47,470 bases of DNA from JAIRNF01 sp031551125 (GTDB taxonomy: Bacteria; Bacteroidota; Bacteroidia; Bacteroidales; UBA932): contig JAVBOB010000027.1 of assembly GCA_031551125.1 (NCBI GenBank), forward strand, positions 1 to 47,470, given 5' to 3'. Below the pieces are notes generated by a model, which was not told the origin of the DNA, did no database searches, and saw nothing but the letters and a program-made list of their open reading frames with translations. Positions 31,598-40,429 of this stretch are shown here, piece by piece. Each line of letters begins with the position of its first letter. Position 1 is the first letter of the stretch. A program made the position numbers and the translations under genes.

Positions 31598-33553
31598 CTA
31601 CTGTGGCCCCACCAACCCCTTTTCCACCACGTACTCCGATGTTTGGAGCATGGCGAAGGCGTAGTCTTTCATGGCTTGCGCCACGTCCGGATATTCGGGT
31701 AGAAAGTCGTTCGGGTTGTGCGTGTGGTAGTCGTACAGGCTCTCGCGCCCATCGGTACGGTATATGTACAGCCATTTGCTATCAACGCATCCAACAACAT
31801 TGTCGGCACAGAAGTAGGCGTAGGGGCGGGGATGGTTTATAGCATCAATACCCATAGTGTTGTTTACGTATGGTTCGTTTAGTAGCCCCATTACCGTTGG
31901 GAAAACGTCGATTTGGCAGCAGGGCTGTGCAAATACTTTCGGCTCGGGGTCAGAAGGTACTACCACCATTAGCGGAATGTGGTTGTAGGATAGCGGAACA
32001 TCGTAGGTCTGTTGTCCAACAACGGCTCCATGGTCGCCCAGTAATACAAATACGGTGTTGTTATACCACGGTTGCTGCTTGGCCAGCTCAAAAAACTTAC
32101 GCAGCGACCAGTCGGCGTAAGCCACAATCTGCTCCTTGCTTGTTCCGGCAATGGGCGTGTAGTAGCCGGGCAGGCAGATGGGCGAGTGGTTGCTGGCGGT
32201 AAGCATACAGGTAAAGAACGGGTCGCCGTTGGCAGCTATTGCGCTAATTGTGGCAATGCTTTGCTCAAACATGTAGTCGTCGGGAACGCCGAGGTTGCTT
32301 AGCACCTTGCTGCTCGGGTAGTCTTTTTGCGCTACGATTTTTTGCACGTAGTTGGCAAACAAAAATCCACCTACGTTATCAAACTGCTCATCATGCGTGG
32401 TGATGTACACCGTTTGGTATCCCTTGCTTCTAAGCGTGTATGGCATACCGGCGTATAGCGGAACATCGTTTACCTTCAGCGGATGTTTGGTAAAAAAGGC
32501 GGGGTACGAGAACAGCGTACCGTACACGCCGTTCATGGTGTGTATGCCTGCCGAGTAGCAGTTTTCAAAGTAGTAGCAACGGGTTGATAGGCTATCGAGA
32601 AAAGGCATCAGCTGCTGTTGCGCGCCGTTGCGTGTCAGCAAATCGGCCGATACGCTCTCCATTAAAATTACTACAACGTTCTTTCGTGTGGGATTGGTGG
32701 TAGGCTCAACCCTATGCGCAACGGGCGATGTATAGCTTACGCTATCAATATCCAAGTATTCTCGCGCCAGCATCAACGCTTTATTCTCCTCCATCAGCCT
32801 GTGAGAGCTTGTGGTATGCTTGCTGTTGCTTACGGCGGTGTTGATGAAGTAGAATACCGGATTTTGTCCCAACAGGTTAAGAAACGAGTACTCGCAAAAG
32901 TACGATGTACCCACGCGTATAGGCGATTTTATGGTTAGCCGTCCGCGAGCGCCAACGAAGCATATACCCCAACAAGCAGCCACCACCAGCACTTGTAGGA
33001 GAATGTGACCAACGCTTCTACGCACTTTCAGCGCTTCCATATCTTCATAAAAACGGCGTTTGTAGCGGAATACCAGTAAGGAGAATCCAACAATAAGCAC
33101 TAGCAGGCAGGGAAGGTAGATGAGGTACTTGGGCTCTTTGGCAATCATACCGAAAACAAACGACTGCTCGCCCGCCCAGTTAAACACCGATGGGTTGATA
33201 TGCTTGTAGAACTCGGCAAAGTACGGAATGTCGGCAGCGCAAAGGGTAAAGGCTACGGCGTACATCACAACAGTGAACCAGGCCATTGCCGTAGCTAACC
33301 ACCTGCGGTAAAATTGAACGGTTGATACGCTGAGCAACACCACGCACGGTAGCACAATGATGTATGTTGCTATTACGCTATCAAACTGCAAGCCTTTAAG
33401 GAACGCGTGCCACAGCAAGGAGCATCCGCTGGGTATGCCGCTTAGCTGCGCGTGCTGGCTAACCAGCAGAATTATTCGAAATATGGTAAACCCGAGTATT
33501 CCCGTAAGCTGTACGGATAGCAGGAACTTTAGGTGGGCGCTTAGCTGTTTCAC
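31598..33553 (-). CDS. LTA synthase family sulfatase, membrane-bound phosphotransferase-like
   Basis: The 651-residue protein has about five membrane helices in its first 210 residues, then a sulfatase-type domain. Metal and active-site segments are VVVILMESVSADLL (Glu), YSAGIHTMNGVYGTL with the nucleophile threonine near residue 336, FVLLGDHGAV (Asp and His) and SYNHIPLMVV. This is the layout of LtaS-like enzymes, which transfer phosphoglycerol or related head groups outside the membrane. Bacteroidota lack lipoteichoic acid, so the substrate is more likely a lipid or surface glycan. All catalytic positions look intact. Confidence 0.92.
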   Translation of the reverse strand: MKQLSAHLKFLLSVQLTGILGFTIFRIILLVSQHAQLSGIPSGCSLLWHAFLKGLQFDSVIATYIIVLPCVVLLSVSTVQFYRRWLATAMAWFTVVMYAVAFTLCAADIPYFAEFYKHINPSVFNWAGEQSFVFGMIAKEPKYLIYLPCLLVLIVGFSLLVFRYKRRFYEDMEALKVRRSVGHILLQVLVVAACWGICFVGARGRLTIKSPIRVGTSYFCEYSFLNLLGQNPVFYFINTAVSNSKHTTSSHRLMEENKALMLAREYLDIDSVSYTSPVAHRVEPTTNPTRKNVVVILMESVSADLLTRNGAQQQLMPFLDSLSTRCYYFENCYSAGIHTMNGVYGTLFSYPAFFTKHPLKVNDVPLYAGMPYTLRSKGYQTVYITTHDEQFDNVGGFLFANYVQKIVAQKDYPSSKVLSNLGVPDDYMFEQSIATISAIAANGDPFFTCMLTASNHSPICLPGYYTPIAGTSKEQIVAYADWSLRKFFELAKQQPWYNNTVFVLLGDHGAVVGQQTYDVPLSYNHIPLMVVVPSDPEPKVFAQPCCQIDVFPTVMGLLNEPYVNNTMGIDAINHPRPYAYFCADNVVGCVDSKWLYIYRTDGRESLYDYHTHNPNDFLPEYPDVAQAMKDYAFAMLQTSEYVVEKGLVGPQ

Positions 33554-33565
33554 AAGTGGGGGGAG

Positions 33566-33790
33566 TGGTTAATGGGTTACAGTTTACAGTTTATCGTTTA
33601 TCGTTTATCGTGATACGTGATACGTGATACGTGATACGAATTCAGCGTACAAAGGACGGGATTTATTGCTTATGGTGTATGCGAGAAATGTTAAAATGTG
33701 GTATAAGAATAGTTGTGGTGGAAGGTTGATAGTTAAAGGTGAAAGGTGAAAAGTGAAAAGGTGAAAAGTGAAAAGAGGGGATGCTACATG
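33566..33790. repeat. Short tandem repeats
   Basis: GTTTATC repeated about three times followed by GTGATAC repeated about four times at 33590-33640, then AAGGTGAAAAGTGAAAAG words at 33735-33778. The DNA up to 33885 has no gene. Confidence 0.75.
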
Positions 33791-33889
33791 CTATTTGGTG
33801 AAGCGGCTTTTATTGCTGTTTGTTTTGAGCAACGGGTAGGGGAGAAAATGGTTTTAGCCCAAGGCTACATTAAAGGGCGGACAATAAAA

Positions 33890-33912
33890 AAGCGGCATTA
33901 TGAGTGCCGCTT
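33890..33912 (-). terminator. Terminator of the SecB-like operon
   Basis: AAGCGGCA / TGCCGCTT with a 7-nt loop followed on the minus strand by TTTTTTATT. Confidence 0.8.
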
Positions 33913-33929
33913 AAAAATGCTATGAAAGA

Positions 33930-34343
33930 TTATTTGCTTTGAGAGTCTCGATATAATTTCTCAAAATTCACAGGAGCAAGCAATAGTTGACCTAAGCCAG
34001 CTCTTGAGGTAAGGTTGGATAGATGTTCTCGAATGTATGGAAATATAATGGCCGCTCCATTTATGTGGCCAAATTCATTTAAATTGGTTAGTTGAGACTC
34101 TCCAAATTTCTCAAATACACCAACTATTTTTATGGTTGCAGAAACTTCTTCTCTTTTTGTTTCATTATGGATAGTTGACAGAGTAAGTGTTTCTATTACA
34201 TGTATCAGTTTATCTGTCACACTTACATTCACATTTACACTAGTATTCCTTGTAACTTTTGATTCATCAAAGGTTACGACAGGCTCTCTTTTAAATGACG
34301 TTTCCAGCATTAAGAGATTGTTGAATTTAAATCCGGAGTCCAT
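33930..34343 (-). CDS. SecB-like chaperone, third gene of the HEPN operon
   Basis: The 137-residue protein resembles SecB along its length. The N-terminal FKFNNLLMLETSFKREP matches the first SecB strands, VSATIKIVGVFEKFG the central ones, and AAIIFPYIREHLSNLTSRAG then LLLAPVNFEKLY correspond to the SecB region ILFPYARECITSMVSR-G then LNLAPVNFDALF. SecB binds unfolded proteins; solitary SecB-like proteins in toxin-antitoxin loci keep an aggregation-prone antitoxin folded (toxin-antitoxin-chaperone, TAC). Here it is the last of three genes, 14 bp after the middle one, the usual place for a TAC chaperone. A terminator follows. Homology to SecB is strong by eye; the TAC role is inferred. Confidence 0.85.
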   Translation of the reverse strand: MDSGFKFNNLLMLETSFKREPVVTFDESKVTRNTSVNVNVSVTDKLIHVIETLTLSTIHNETKREEVSATIKIVGVFEKFGESQLTNLNEFGHINGAAIIFPYIREHLSNLTSRAGLGQLLLAPVNFEKLYRDSQSK

Positions 34344-34357
34344 GTTTTAGTTTTAAA

Positions 34358-34885
34358 TTAAGCTGCTAATAATTGATCAGAAATTAGGGAGGCTACAAAA
34401 GAAAAATCGATAGGTTCAGCCGAAGTTAATTCTGATGATATTGGGTTGATAGAGCATGATGTAAATACGCTTTCTAAACTCAATGTATAGGTTTCTTTCT
34501 TGTTTATTGTAAACTCTGATTGCGGGGGGCATTGTTCCAATAAATCAGTTAGATGCTGCACCTCAATCAAGCAACCTTGAGCGGCGTTGGGAGAACGAAA
34601 AGCATATTCAGACCCTTCTGATTCAAACGTTGGGCTTTCAATTTGAATTAATGCGTCGTTATCGGAAATGAAACAAATACCCTCAAGTGGATACTGTTCT
34701 ATAAATTCAAGGGCTAGGTCTGTCTCAGCAGTTTTAAACCTTTCGTCGCTGTCAAAGAAAGTGCTGGGAGTTACTTCTATAAAATGAGTGTCAGAGCCAA
34801 AATCAAATTCATATCTGCATCTGATGCTAGGAAATAACATCACTAAGGTTTTAATTTGCTCTACTATGTATTCTTGTGCAGTCAT
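34358..34885 (-). CDS. Middle gene of the HEPN/SecB-like operon, unknown function
   Basis: The 175-residue protein is not recognised. Its first half reads like a mixed alpha/beta domain (CRYEFDFGSDTHFIEVTP, DLALEFIEQYPLEGICFIS); the remainder, including SLESVFTSCSINPISSELTS, is polar with few predicted helices until the hydrophobic C-terminus (FSFVASLISDQLLAA). It starts 1 bp after the HEPN-like gene stop and is followed by the chaperone gene. In known TAC systems the protein before the chaperone is an antitoxin with a C-terminal chaperone-addiction tail; the hydrophobic C-terminus would suit this, but that is conjecture. Confidence 0.6.
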   Translation of the reverse strand: MTAQEYIVEQIKTLVMLFPSIRCRYEFDFGSDTHFIEVTPSTFFDSDERFKTAETDLALEFIEQYPLEGICFISDNDALIQIESPTFESEGSEYAFRSPNAAQGCLIEVQHLTDLLEQCPPQSEFTINKKETYTLSLESVFTSCSINPISSELTSAEPIDFSFVASLISDQLLAA

Positions 34886-34886
34886 A

Positions 34887-35297
34887 TCAAAATTTGGTTT
34901 TTCTTAGCATGTCTATTATTTCTACGGAGGTAGTTATTGCGGCACGACAGGATGGGCTGTCAACATCTTTGGCTTCATAATCGGCTTTATTTCTTAAAGC
35001 CTTAAGTGAGTTTATTTTATTTCTAAACGTTGATGAATCATTTTTGTTGCGTGATTTATGACTTATCTCTCTTACAAAAAAGTTGATTATGTAGTTGTGA
35101 AAGTTATGGTCGGTACCGTCTTTGACTTCTTGAAAAATAGTTTGCTCACTTTTCTTATAACAGCATAAAAGCAAATGTTTCATTAGTTGGATACAACTAT
35201 AGTAGGAACAGTGTACGCTGGGTGCATAAAAACCTTTATCCGAAAGAAGTTCGGCCGCTGATTGGTTAATTCCTGATTTGTTTTCCAATTTGCACAT
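34887..35297 (-). CDS. HEPN-like domain protein, first gene of the SecB-like operon
   Basis: The start at ATG 35297 gives 136 residues; an ATG at 35306 is inside the promoter box. The sequence is helical: AAELLSDKGFYAPSVHCSYY then SCIQLMKHLLL and, near the end, KALRNKADYEAKD, the order seen in HEPN domains. HEPN toxins are RNases using an RxxxxH motif; here the arginine region has no following histidine, as in HEPN proteins with R-x-x-A-D-Y, so RNase activity is uncertain. It might be a toxin or a regulator. Its mRNA may be nearly leaderless (promoter box ends 6 nt before the ATG). Two palindromes surround the promoter. Confidence 0.7.
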   Translation of the reverse strand: MCKLENKSGINQSAAELLSDKGFYAPSVHCSYYSCIQLMKHLLLCCYKKSEQTIFQEVKDGTDHNFHNYIINFFVREISHKSRNKNDSSTFRNKINSLKALRNKADYEAKDVDSPSCRAAITTSVEIIDMLRKTKF

Positions 35298-35346
35298 AGA
35301 GTGCAAATCTATGAATAATTTAGTTTAAATGTGTATATTTAAACTA
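35288..35346 (-). promoter_or_regulatory. Promoter and two operator palindromes of the HEPN/SecB-like operon
   Basis: TAGATTTG (35304-35311) is a good -7 box. ATTTGCAC-N5-GTGCAAAT (35288-35308) covers the box and start codon, and TAGTTTAAAT-N6-ATTTAAACTA (35321-35346) covers the -33 region. Such paired palindromes are typical of toxin-antitoxin autoregulation. Confidence 0.65.
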
Positions 35347-35437
35347 AGTATATATGTATATATTTGATTATTTGCATATTACGCACATCTTATTATTCCC
35401 TTTCTTTTCTTGTGGGAAGCGTTCTTTGAAGTGTAGT

Positions 35438-36721
35438 CTAGACCTTCGGCTTCAACACCCTCACCCGCATCCCCTTCGGCCTAGCGGGCTTGCTCAACTT
35501 GGTTTGTACTACGTAGCGCACCAAATCTAAAATGTGGTTGTGCGCGTCGATAGGTTCGCGGAGAAAGGTTCCGGTTGCAAAGTTTTTCTTACGGGTGTAG
35601 TTCTTCAGCTCAGCAATGGCGTTGAGGCTGCGCTCGGTAACGTAAAAAGGCTGGTAGGCTTGCACTAGTGCAATGCCCTCCTCTACCGAACCCGGATACT
35701 TGCGCACGGGCTGTACGTTGTAGCGTAAGGCCTGCAGCTCGGCAATGCTGGTTTTGGCGGCGCTGTCGGCAATAATTTCATCACGGCGGCTAACGCCTAG
35801 CTCCTCTAAGCGTTGCTGTATGCTTGGTATTTCAGGGCGTTCGGCTATACGTACCGTATTCAGCTCGTTTTCGTACAGCAGCTCATCAATAACCAGCTTA
35901 CCGTTCAGCAAGCCTACGCGGGCAAGGGCGGTAGGGTCGGGAAAGAAACCGAAGTCGAGCCCGTAGCCTATTGGTCGTGCTTCGGCAGGCCACTCCGGTA
36001 TCAGCTGAAAGTTAGGGTAAATAAGCCCTTCACGCTTTGCGGGTAGCCCGAGTCCGTACACGCTCCACTTGTACGCATCGGCGGTACCACGCTGTATGTT
36101 TTCCGGAGTGGGCTCGTAGGAAAGAATTTTACGCCGCTGCGCATCACCCAGAAACGGGTTGTCTGCTTGAGTTGAGTGTATGGCCAGCACATCGGGGCGC
36201 CGCTCCAAATCGTAAATCCAGCTATCCTCTTCGGTGGGGTTGTAGTCAATAATAATCAAATCGCTGGTACGCATTTCCAGCTGGTCAAAGCTGTTACGAT
36301 CGGCCTCCACCGCCTCGTTCAGCCAGCTGATGTGCTGACTGAGACCGTGCAGCTTCTGCGCATCATCCAGTCCGCCAAACTCGATGGAGCTGTCTCCCAT
36401 GCGGTAAAGTAAATCACTCTTGTGATGCTGCTTGCTATCGTACAATCCGCTTGCCTTAAGGTAGGAAAGAAAATCTTGGTAAACGGTTGCGCTGCTCCAC
36501 GTGCGCTTTAACCGCCAAACGGTAGCCCTAACGGGTTGCTGCATCAGCAGTAGGGTTAGGGCCTGAAAGATGGACCACGTTTTGCTTGAACGCGAACCGC
36601 CCTTCAGTATAATGATACGGTAGCGGCGGCTGTTGATGGCCTCCCACAGGCGTTGAAATACGGGAGTGGCGCGGAGCACTAGCTCGGTGCAATGCGTTGC
36701 AGATATTGGTAAATGTGCCAA
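35438..36721 (-). CDS. Phage terminase large subunit
   Basis: The 427-residue protein has the ATPase start IIILKGGSRSSKTWS (Walker A deviant), a Walker B-like HISWLNEAVE region at about residue 130, and a nuclease domain beginning near GYGLDFGFFPDPTA with later DEIIADSAAKTSIAEL acidic residues. This is the PBSX/Terminase_3 type that packages phage DNA into proheads. The best start is TTG 36721 since no ATG precedes the conserved part. It follows the small terminase gene on the same strand with a 273-bp repeat-filled gap, unusual for phage genes, which normally abut. Confidence 0.93.
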   Translation of the reverse strand: MAHLPISATHCTELVLRATPVFQRLWEAINSRRYRIIILKGGSRSSKTWSIFQALTLLLMQQPVRATVWRLKRTWSSATVYQDFLSYLKASGLYDSKQHHKSDLLYRMGDSSIEFGGLDDAQKLHGLSQHISWLNEAVEADRNSFDQLEMRTSDLIIIDYNPTEEDSWIYDLERRPDVLAIHSTQADNPFLGDAQRRKILSYEPTPENIQRGTADAYKWSVYGLGLPAKREGLIYPNFQLIPEWPAEARPIGYGLDFGFFPDPTALARVGLLNGKLVIDELLYENELNTVRIAERPEIPSIQQRLEELGVSRRDEIIADSAAKTSIAELQALRYNVQPVRKYPGSVEEGIALVQAYQPFYVTERSLNAIAELKNYTRKKNFATGTFLREPIDAHNHILDLVRYVVQTKLSKPARPKGMRVRVLKPKV

Positions 36722-36729
36722 TGTGATAA

Positions 36730-36990
36730 TTTGATAAATGGAGAATTGAGAATTGAGAATGGAAAGTTGGTGATAGAAGTTTATACGTTTACGGTTTACA
36801 CGTTAACCCAACGATGACGTTTACAGCTGAAGGATTGAAGCTTAAAAACTCAAATCACCAATAATGTTTACACATCACTAAACTATAAGCTGTAAACAGT
36901 ACACCGTAAGTTTGTAAGCCGTAAACTTTCAACACCCCCTCGCTCCTTAAAGGGGAGCTACTACGGGCGAAGCTAGCTGTAAACGTGTAA
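36730..36990. repeat. GAGAATTGAGAATTG and GTTTACGGTTTAC repeat blocks
   Basis: Tandem GAGAATTGAGAATTGAGAATG at 36741-36761; GTTTACGGTTTACACG words 36788 onward and inverted GTAAACTTTCAACACC words near 36920. CGTTAACCCAACGATGACG at 36810-36828 matches inverted DNA near 43210 (see findings). No gene in the gap. Confidence 0.75.
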
Positions 36991-36994
36991 ACTT

Positions 36995-37483
36995 TTAAAC
37001 GCTTAAGCTATCTCTGGTAACTACCTCCACTACAATTTTAGTAGTAGGCTCGCTGGCGGCAGAGGTAGCGCTATCCGCCTGCTCGCGTTGGCTGAGGCTA
37101 CGGGTAACGATGGTAGTGCTGAACAGCCCAAGGGCGGCGCCTTCCAGCTGTTGGGCTTCTATTACATGTTCAATACGGTCAATCGTATCGGTGAAGGCTT
37201 GATAGTCGGAGCCGGTTTTTACCTGCTGCCAGAACGCCTTGCTGCACCCGAGGTAGAAGCAGAGACCGCTGATGGTGTACGGGCGCGGACTAGGTACGTC
37301 CATCGTAGTACCGGCAGCGGCCCCGCTTCTGAGGGGAGCGGGCTTGAGCCATGGGTGAGAGTCGCACCATTCGAAGTAGCTGCAGGCCGCCTTCCATAGC
37401 AGGTCGGGATTAGCAAACAGCTGTTCGCGACTGTGCTTGGGGCGGAGCTTCCAGAGTTGGTTTCGGGTGGGTGCAGGGCTCAT
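36995..37483 (-). CDS. Phage terminase small subunit
   Basis: From ATG 37483 the protein has 162 residues: NQLWKLRPKHSREQLFANPD followed by LLWKAACSYFEWCD and PYTISGLCFYLGCSKAFWQQ, the last with the helix-turn-helix shape typical of small terminases of the DNA-packaging type in Bacteroidales prophages. It recognises phage DNA for packaging. An earlier in-frame ATG at 37579 would add a tail derived from the GAGAATGGAGAATTGG repeats, so it is rejected. The large subunit gene follows downstream. Confidence 0.85.
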   Translation of the reverse strand: MSPAPTRNQLWKLRPKHSREQLFANPDLLWKAACSYFEWCDSHPWLKPAPLRSGAAAGTTMDVPSPRPYTISGLCFYLGCSKAFWQQVKTGSDYQAFTDTIDRIEHVIEAQQLEGAALGLFSTTIVTRSLSQREQADSATSAASEPTTKIVVEVVTRDSLSV

Positions 37484-37494
37484 GCGGAGGGGGG

Positions 37495-37860
37495 GTAAGA
37501 ATGGAGAGTTGAGAGTTGAGAATGGAGAATTGGAAATAGTGGAATTGGAGCGATTTTTAATTTGTTGTTTATGGTTCATTCTCTACTTTCAATCTTTCGT
37601 TTTTTGTTGTTTTCTTGCTGCAAAGGTAGGCTGTAATACCTGTAAATATGCTATTTTCAGCAGATGGTTATTGACGGGATGTTGACGGAAGAGAGGTGAA
37701 TGGTTAGTAGTTAATGGTGAATAGTGAAAGGTGATGCGTTAAGCGAATGGAGGTAGCCCGTAGGGCTTAAAATATCAATTCCCTGCAAGGGCATAAGCAC
37801 TTCATATCAATTTCCCCTTTCGTTTAACGACTAACGTTTTACGTTTAACCACTCTCCATT
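37495..37860. repeat. Repeat-filled gap before the lipoprotein pair
   Basis: TGAGAGTTGAGAATGGAGAA words (37498-37535), GGTGAATGGTTAGTAGTTAATGG (37695-37720) and inverted CGTTTAACCACTCTCCATTCAC (37840-37862), with GTAGCCCGTAGGGC (37753) between. No gene is supported. Confidence 0.7.
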
Positions 37861-37908
37861 CACAAAATATGCCTACCTTTCCACCCTAAACCATAACCAA
37901 ATATTAGC

Positions 37909-38619
37909 ATGAAACGCCTATCCCTTATTTTTATACTAGCCTTACTGGTTGCTGCTTGTAGCGGTAACAGTCCGTTCTACTATACCACGGCCGATAGCGG
38001 GTTGAAGGGTAAAGTTGCCGAGGTGGAGCTGGTTGAAATGCCTGTGGTATCGCCTGATGAGCTGGTGCTCGATTCTCTTAGCATGGCTGCCTACCATAAG
38101 CTGAAGTATAGGTATAGCGATAATGTGCTGCGGGAGGTTCAGGTGTTCAACAACAACGATGAGCCGGTTAGCTCCGTTACCTACATGTACGGCAAGGATG
38201 ACAAGGGACGTAGGCGTATAGGAACCCAGTACAACGCCGATGGAACGGTTGGCTCGGAAATATTTTTGCTTAGCTCAACCGATGGTACCACGGTTACGCA
38301 AACCGTATCGGAGAACGATACTACGGGAGTTCGTACTACCGAAAAGTGGGATGATCAGGGACGTTTGTTGGAAAGCCAAACCTTGTTTAGCAACGGTTTT
38401 TCATATACTAGTCAAAACACGTACAATGCCGATGGCGAGCGGGTTTCACAGGTAGTATCCATGCTGGTAAACGAGTTTAGTACTATCACTTCATCGTACA
38501 CCTACCTGTTGTACGATGAGCACGGCAACTGGACGCGCGCGCTGCTGGAAAAGCGGCTGGAGAGCGGCGAAGTGTCATACGTGCTTGAAACGAGAAGCAT
38601 TCGGTATGAAAAGAAGTGA
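37909..38619 (+). CDS. Lipoprotein with RHS-like beta repeats, paralogue 1
   Basis: The 236-residue protein has a lipoprotein signal (LSLIFILALLVAAC, lipobox Cys17) then FYYTTADSGLKGKVAEVEL and repeated YD-like strands (YRYSDNVLREVQVFN, YNADGTVGSEIF, WDDQGRLLESQT, YNADGERVSQVVS, YDEHGNWTRALL). Such beta-hairpin repeats occur in RHS-like and MORN-like surface proteins. It is expected to be exported and anchored, perhaps on the outer membrane. It is followed by a paralogue (38759). Both lie on the opposite strand to the phage genes, so they are probably chromosomal or cargo. Confidence 0.75.
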   Translation: MKRLSLIFILALLVAACSGNSPFYYTTADSGLKGKVAEVELVEMPVVSPDELVLDSLSMAAYHKLKYRYSDNVLREVQVFNNNDEPVSSVTYMYGKDDKGRRRIGTQYNADGTVGSEIFLLSSTDGTTVTQTVSENDTTGVRTTEKWDDQGRLLESQTLFSNGFSYTSQNTYNADGERVSQVVSMLVNEFSTITSSYTYLLYDEHGNWTRALLEKRLESGEVSYVLETRSIRYEKK

Positions 38620-38756
38620 ATGGTTAATAGTGAAAGGTGAATAGCGGGTAGCTATTATAGCGCTGTAAGTGCGTAAGCATTAGATATTGATTTACTGTTT
38701 TGTTTTTCGTTTTACTTTTCACCATTCACTATTAACTATTCACTATTAATCCGGCT
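38620..38756. repeat. GGTTAATAGTGAAAGGTGAATAG with inverted partner
   Basis: GGTTAATAGTGAAAGGTGAATA at 38624-38645 and the complementary TTCACCATTCACTATTAACTA at 38722-38742 form a long imperfect hairpin between the paralogues. Confidence 0.75.
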
Positions 38757-38758
38757 AC

Positions 38759-39478
38759 ATGAAACACCTTACTGCCATTACCTCGCTAGCCTTGCTGCTG
38801 GCCGCCTGTGGGGGCAAGCCCAACCACTTGTACTACACCCCTGCCATGATGGGGCTAAAGGGAAAGGTGGTAAAGTTGGAGTGGAAATTGCAGAATATGC
38901 TGTCACCGGAAGAGCCTGACCTTGATACGTTGTCTGAAGGGTATAGACCGGACAGGATGGTGTACACCTATAGTAACGGAGTGCTACAATCGTTTCAGGT
39001 ATTTAGTTACAACAACGAGCTGTTTACCTCCTTCAGCTACACGTATGATACGGATAGCACAGGGCGCAAGCGCATTTGCGTTGAACGCAACGATAAGGGC
39101 GAGGTGGTATCGGAAACGTTTTTGGTAAGCATGGATGGCAGCATGTACGAAACGGAAACGGTGTACCTCGACTCAGGCAACATTCGTACAGCCATTGATA
39201 GGCGAGATAAGCAGGGGAGAGTAGTGCGCAGCGAGCTAAGCGATATGCACGGCTTTAGCTATGTATGTGAAAACACGTTTGGTGCTGACGGTGAGCTGGC
39301 ATCACAGGAGGTAAGCATGATGATTGGCGGAAATTCTCCAAATAGCACTACCTCCGAATATTCCTACCAATCGTACGATGAGCATGGTAACTGGACAAAA
39401 GCGCTGGTAACGCAAACGGGCTCCAACGGTGAACGTAAATACATGCTGCAGCTGCGTAAGCTTACGTATGAGGAGTAG
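38759..39478 (+). CDS. Lipoprotein with RHS-like beta repeats, paralogue 2
   Basis: The 239-residue paralogue of the preceding gene has its own lipobox (ITSLALLLAAC) and the same repeat plan: YTPAMMGLKGKVVKLEW, YTYSNGVLQSFQVFS, DKGEVVSETFLV, RRDKQGRVVRSEL, FGADGELASQEVS, and YDEHGNWTKALV. YDEHGNWT is shared exactly with paralogue 1 apart from the last residue. The tandem arrangement separated by a hairpin-repeat gap suggests duplication. Function unknown. Confidence 0.75.
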   Translation: MKHLTAITSLALLLAACGGKPNHLYYTPAMMGLKGKVVKLEWKLQNMLSPEEPDLDTLSEGYRPDRMVYTYSNGVLQSFQVFSYNNELFTSFSYTYDTDSTGRKRICVERNDKGEVVSETFLVSMDGSMYETETVYLDSGNIRTAIDRRDKQGRVVRSELSDMHGFSYVCENTFGADGELASQEVSMMIGGNSPNSTTSEYSYQSYDEHGNWTKALVTQTGSNGERKYMLQLRKLTYEE

Positions 39479-39682
39479 TAGAAGTCAGAAGACAGAAATT
39501 AGAAGGAGGAATTTGGAGTAGCGAATGGTAATAGTTAATAGTGAAACGTTAAGCGAATATAAGTAGCTCGTAGGGCATTAACATTAGGCTTGCTTTGGTT
39601 CTATGATGTTTAAAATGTTCGGTTTATTGTTAGATAGTTACTCTTAGCATAGAAAGTATTGATGCTTAATGCATGCTTGATA

Positions 39683-40429
39683 CTAAACAATGGTACTTGG
39701 TGTAAAAGTTGAAGAAGCCTTGTATTTTTCATTTCTAATATATTCTTCCATCGAAGATATAAATTTATTTAAATGCTCTACAATGTAGTCTTTCCATTCA
39801 CCTAATTGATTATATGGGTAGTCTTGTCCTATTTCTGCAAAGGATTTATCCCCATGAGCCAACCAATTTCTATGACATCTTATTTGATATAAAGCCTCAC
39901 CATGTGTATTTTTATTGTATCCATTTCTAAGCATACTTAAGCTGATTCCTAAATCAGTTGCTGTATTTTCAATTGATTCTGCATCTAATGTTCCTCCGTA
40001 TTTGAGATAATCTGAAGCCAATGATAAGGATTCGTTGAAAATACGATTTGCTATGCTCATAAAAGTATTTACAACGGTTTCCTTTCTGATCTTATCATCA
40101 TGCCTATACTGGTTATTGAGCCAGTATTTTTTGATTTTATCAACTACATCAAAATATTTCAACTTAGGATTATGTCTGTCCGAGTTAATTGCATCAAAAA
40201 CAGCTTTAACAGAATTGCATACAGTTGATTCTACAAGATTATATAGTAGGAGAAATGTATTTGAACGTAGTATGTTGATTTTCTGATTGTCAAAACTGAT
40301 TTCTACGAGTTGGTTGTCTTCTAATTTATGAGCGGATAGTTTAGGCCTATCCATCTCTAATAATGTTAGTATTTCAAAATAGGTATCAACCTCAAGAAGT
40401 CTTTTGTTAAATTCTTCTCTAATCTCCAT
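39683..40429 (-). CDS. MAE_28990-like HEPN domain protein
   Basis: The 248-residue protein is helical and ends its core with QIRCHRNWLAHGDKSF: R187-N188-x-x-x-H192 is the HEPN RNase motif (Rx4H). The rest, LLYNLVESTVCNSVKAVFDA and RHNPKLKYFDVVDKIKK, fits the MAE_28990/MAE_18760 HEPN family. Members are recorded near restriction-modification genes and DUF262 proteins. The gene overlaps the upstream DUF262 gene by 11 bp, so they are translated together. A likely role is an RNA-cutting effector released when foreign DNA is sensed; this is inference. Confidence 0.85.
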   Translation of the reverse strand: MEIREEFNKRLLEVDTYFEILTLLEMDRPKLSAHKLEDNQLVEISFDNQKINILRSNTFLLLYNLVESTVCNSVKAVFDAINSDRHNPKLKYFDVVDKIKKYWLNNQYRHDDKIRKETVVNTFMSIANRIFNESLSLASDYLKYGGTLDAESIENTATDLGISLSMLRNGYNKNTHGEALYQIRCHRNWLAHGDKSFAEIGQDYPYNQLGEWKDYIVEHLNKFISSMEEYIRNEKYKASSTFTPSTIV

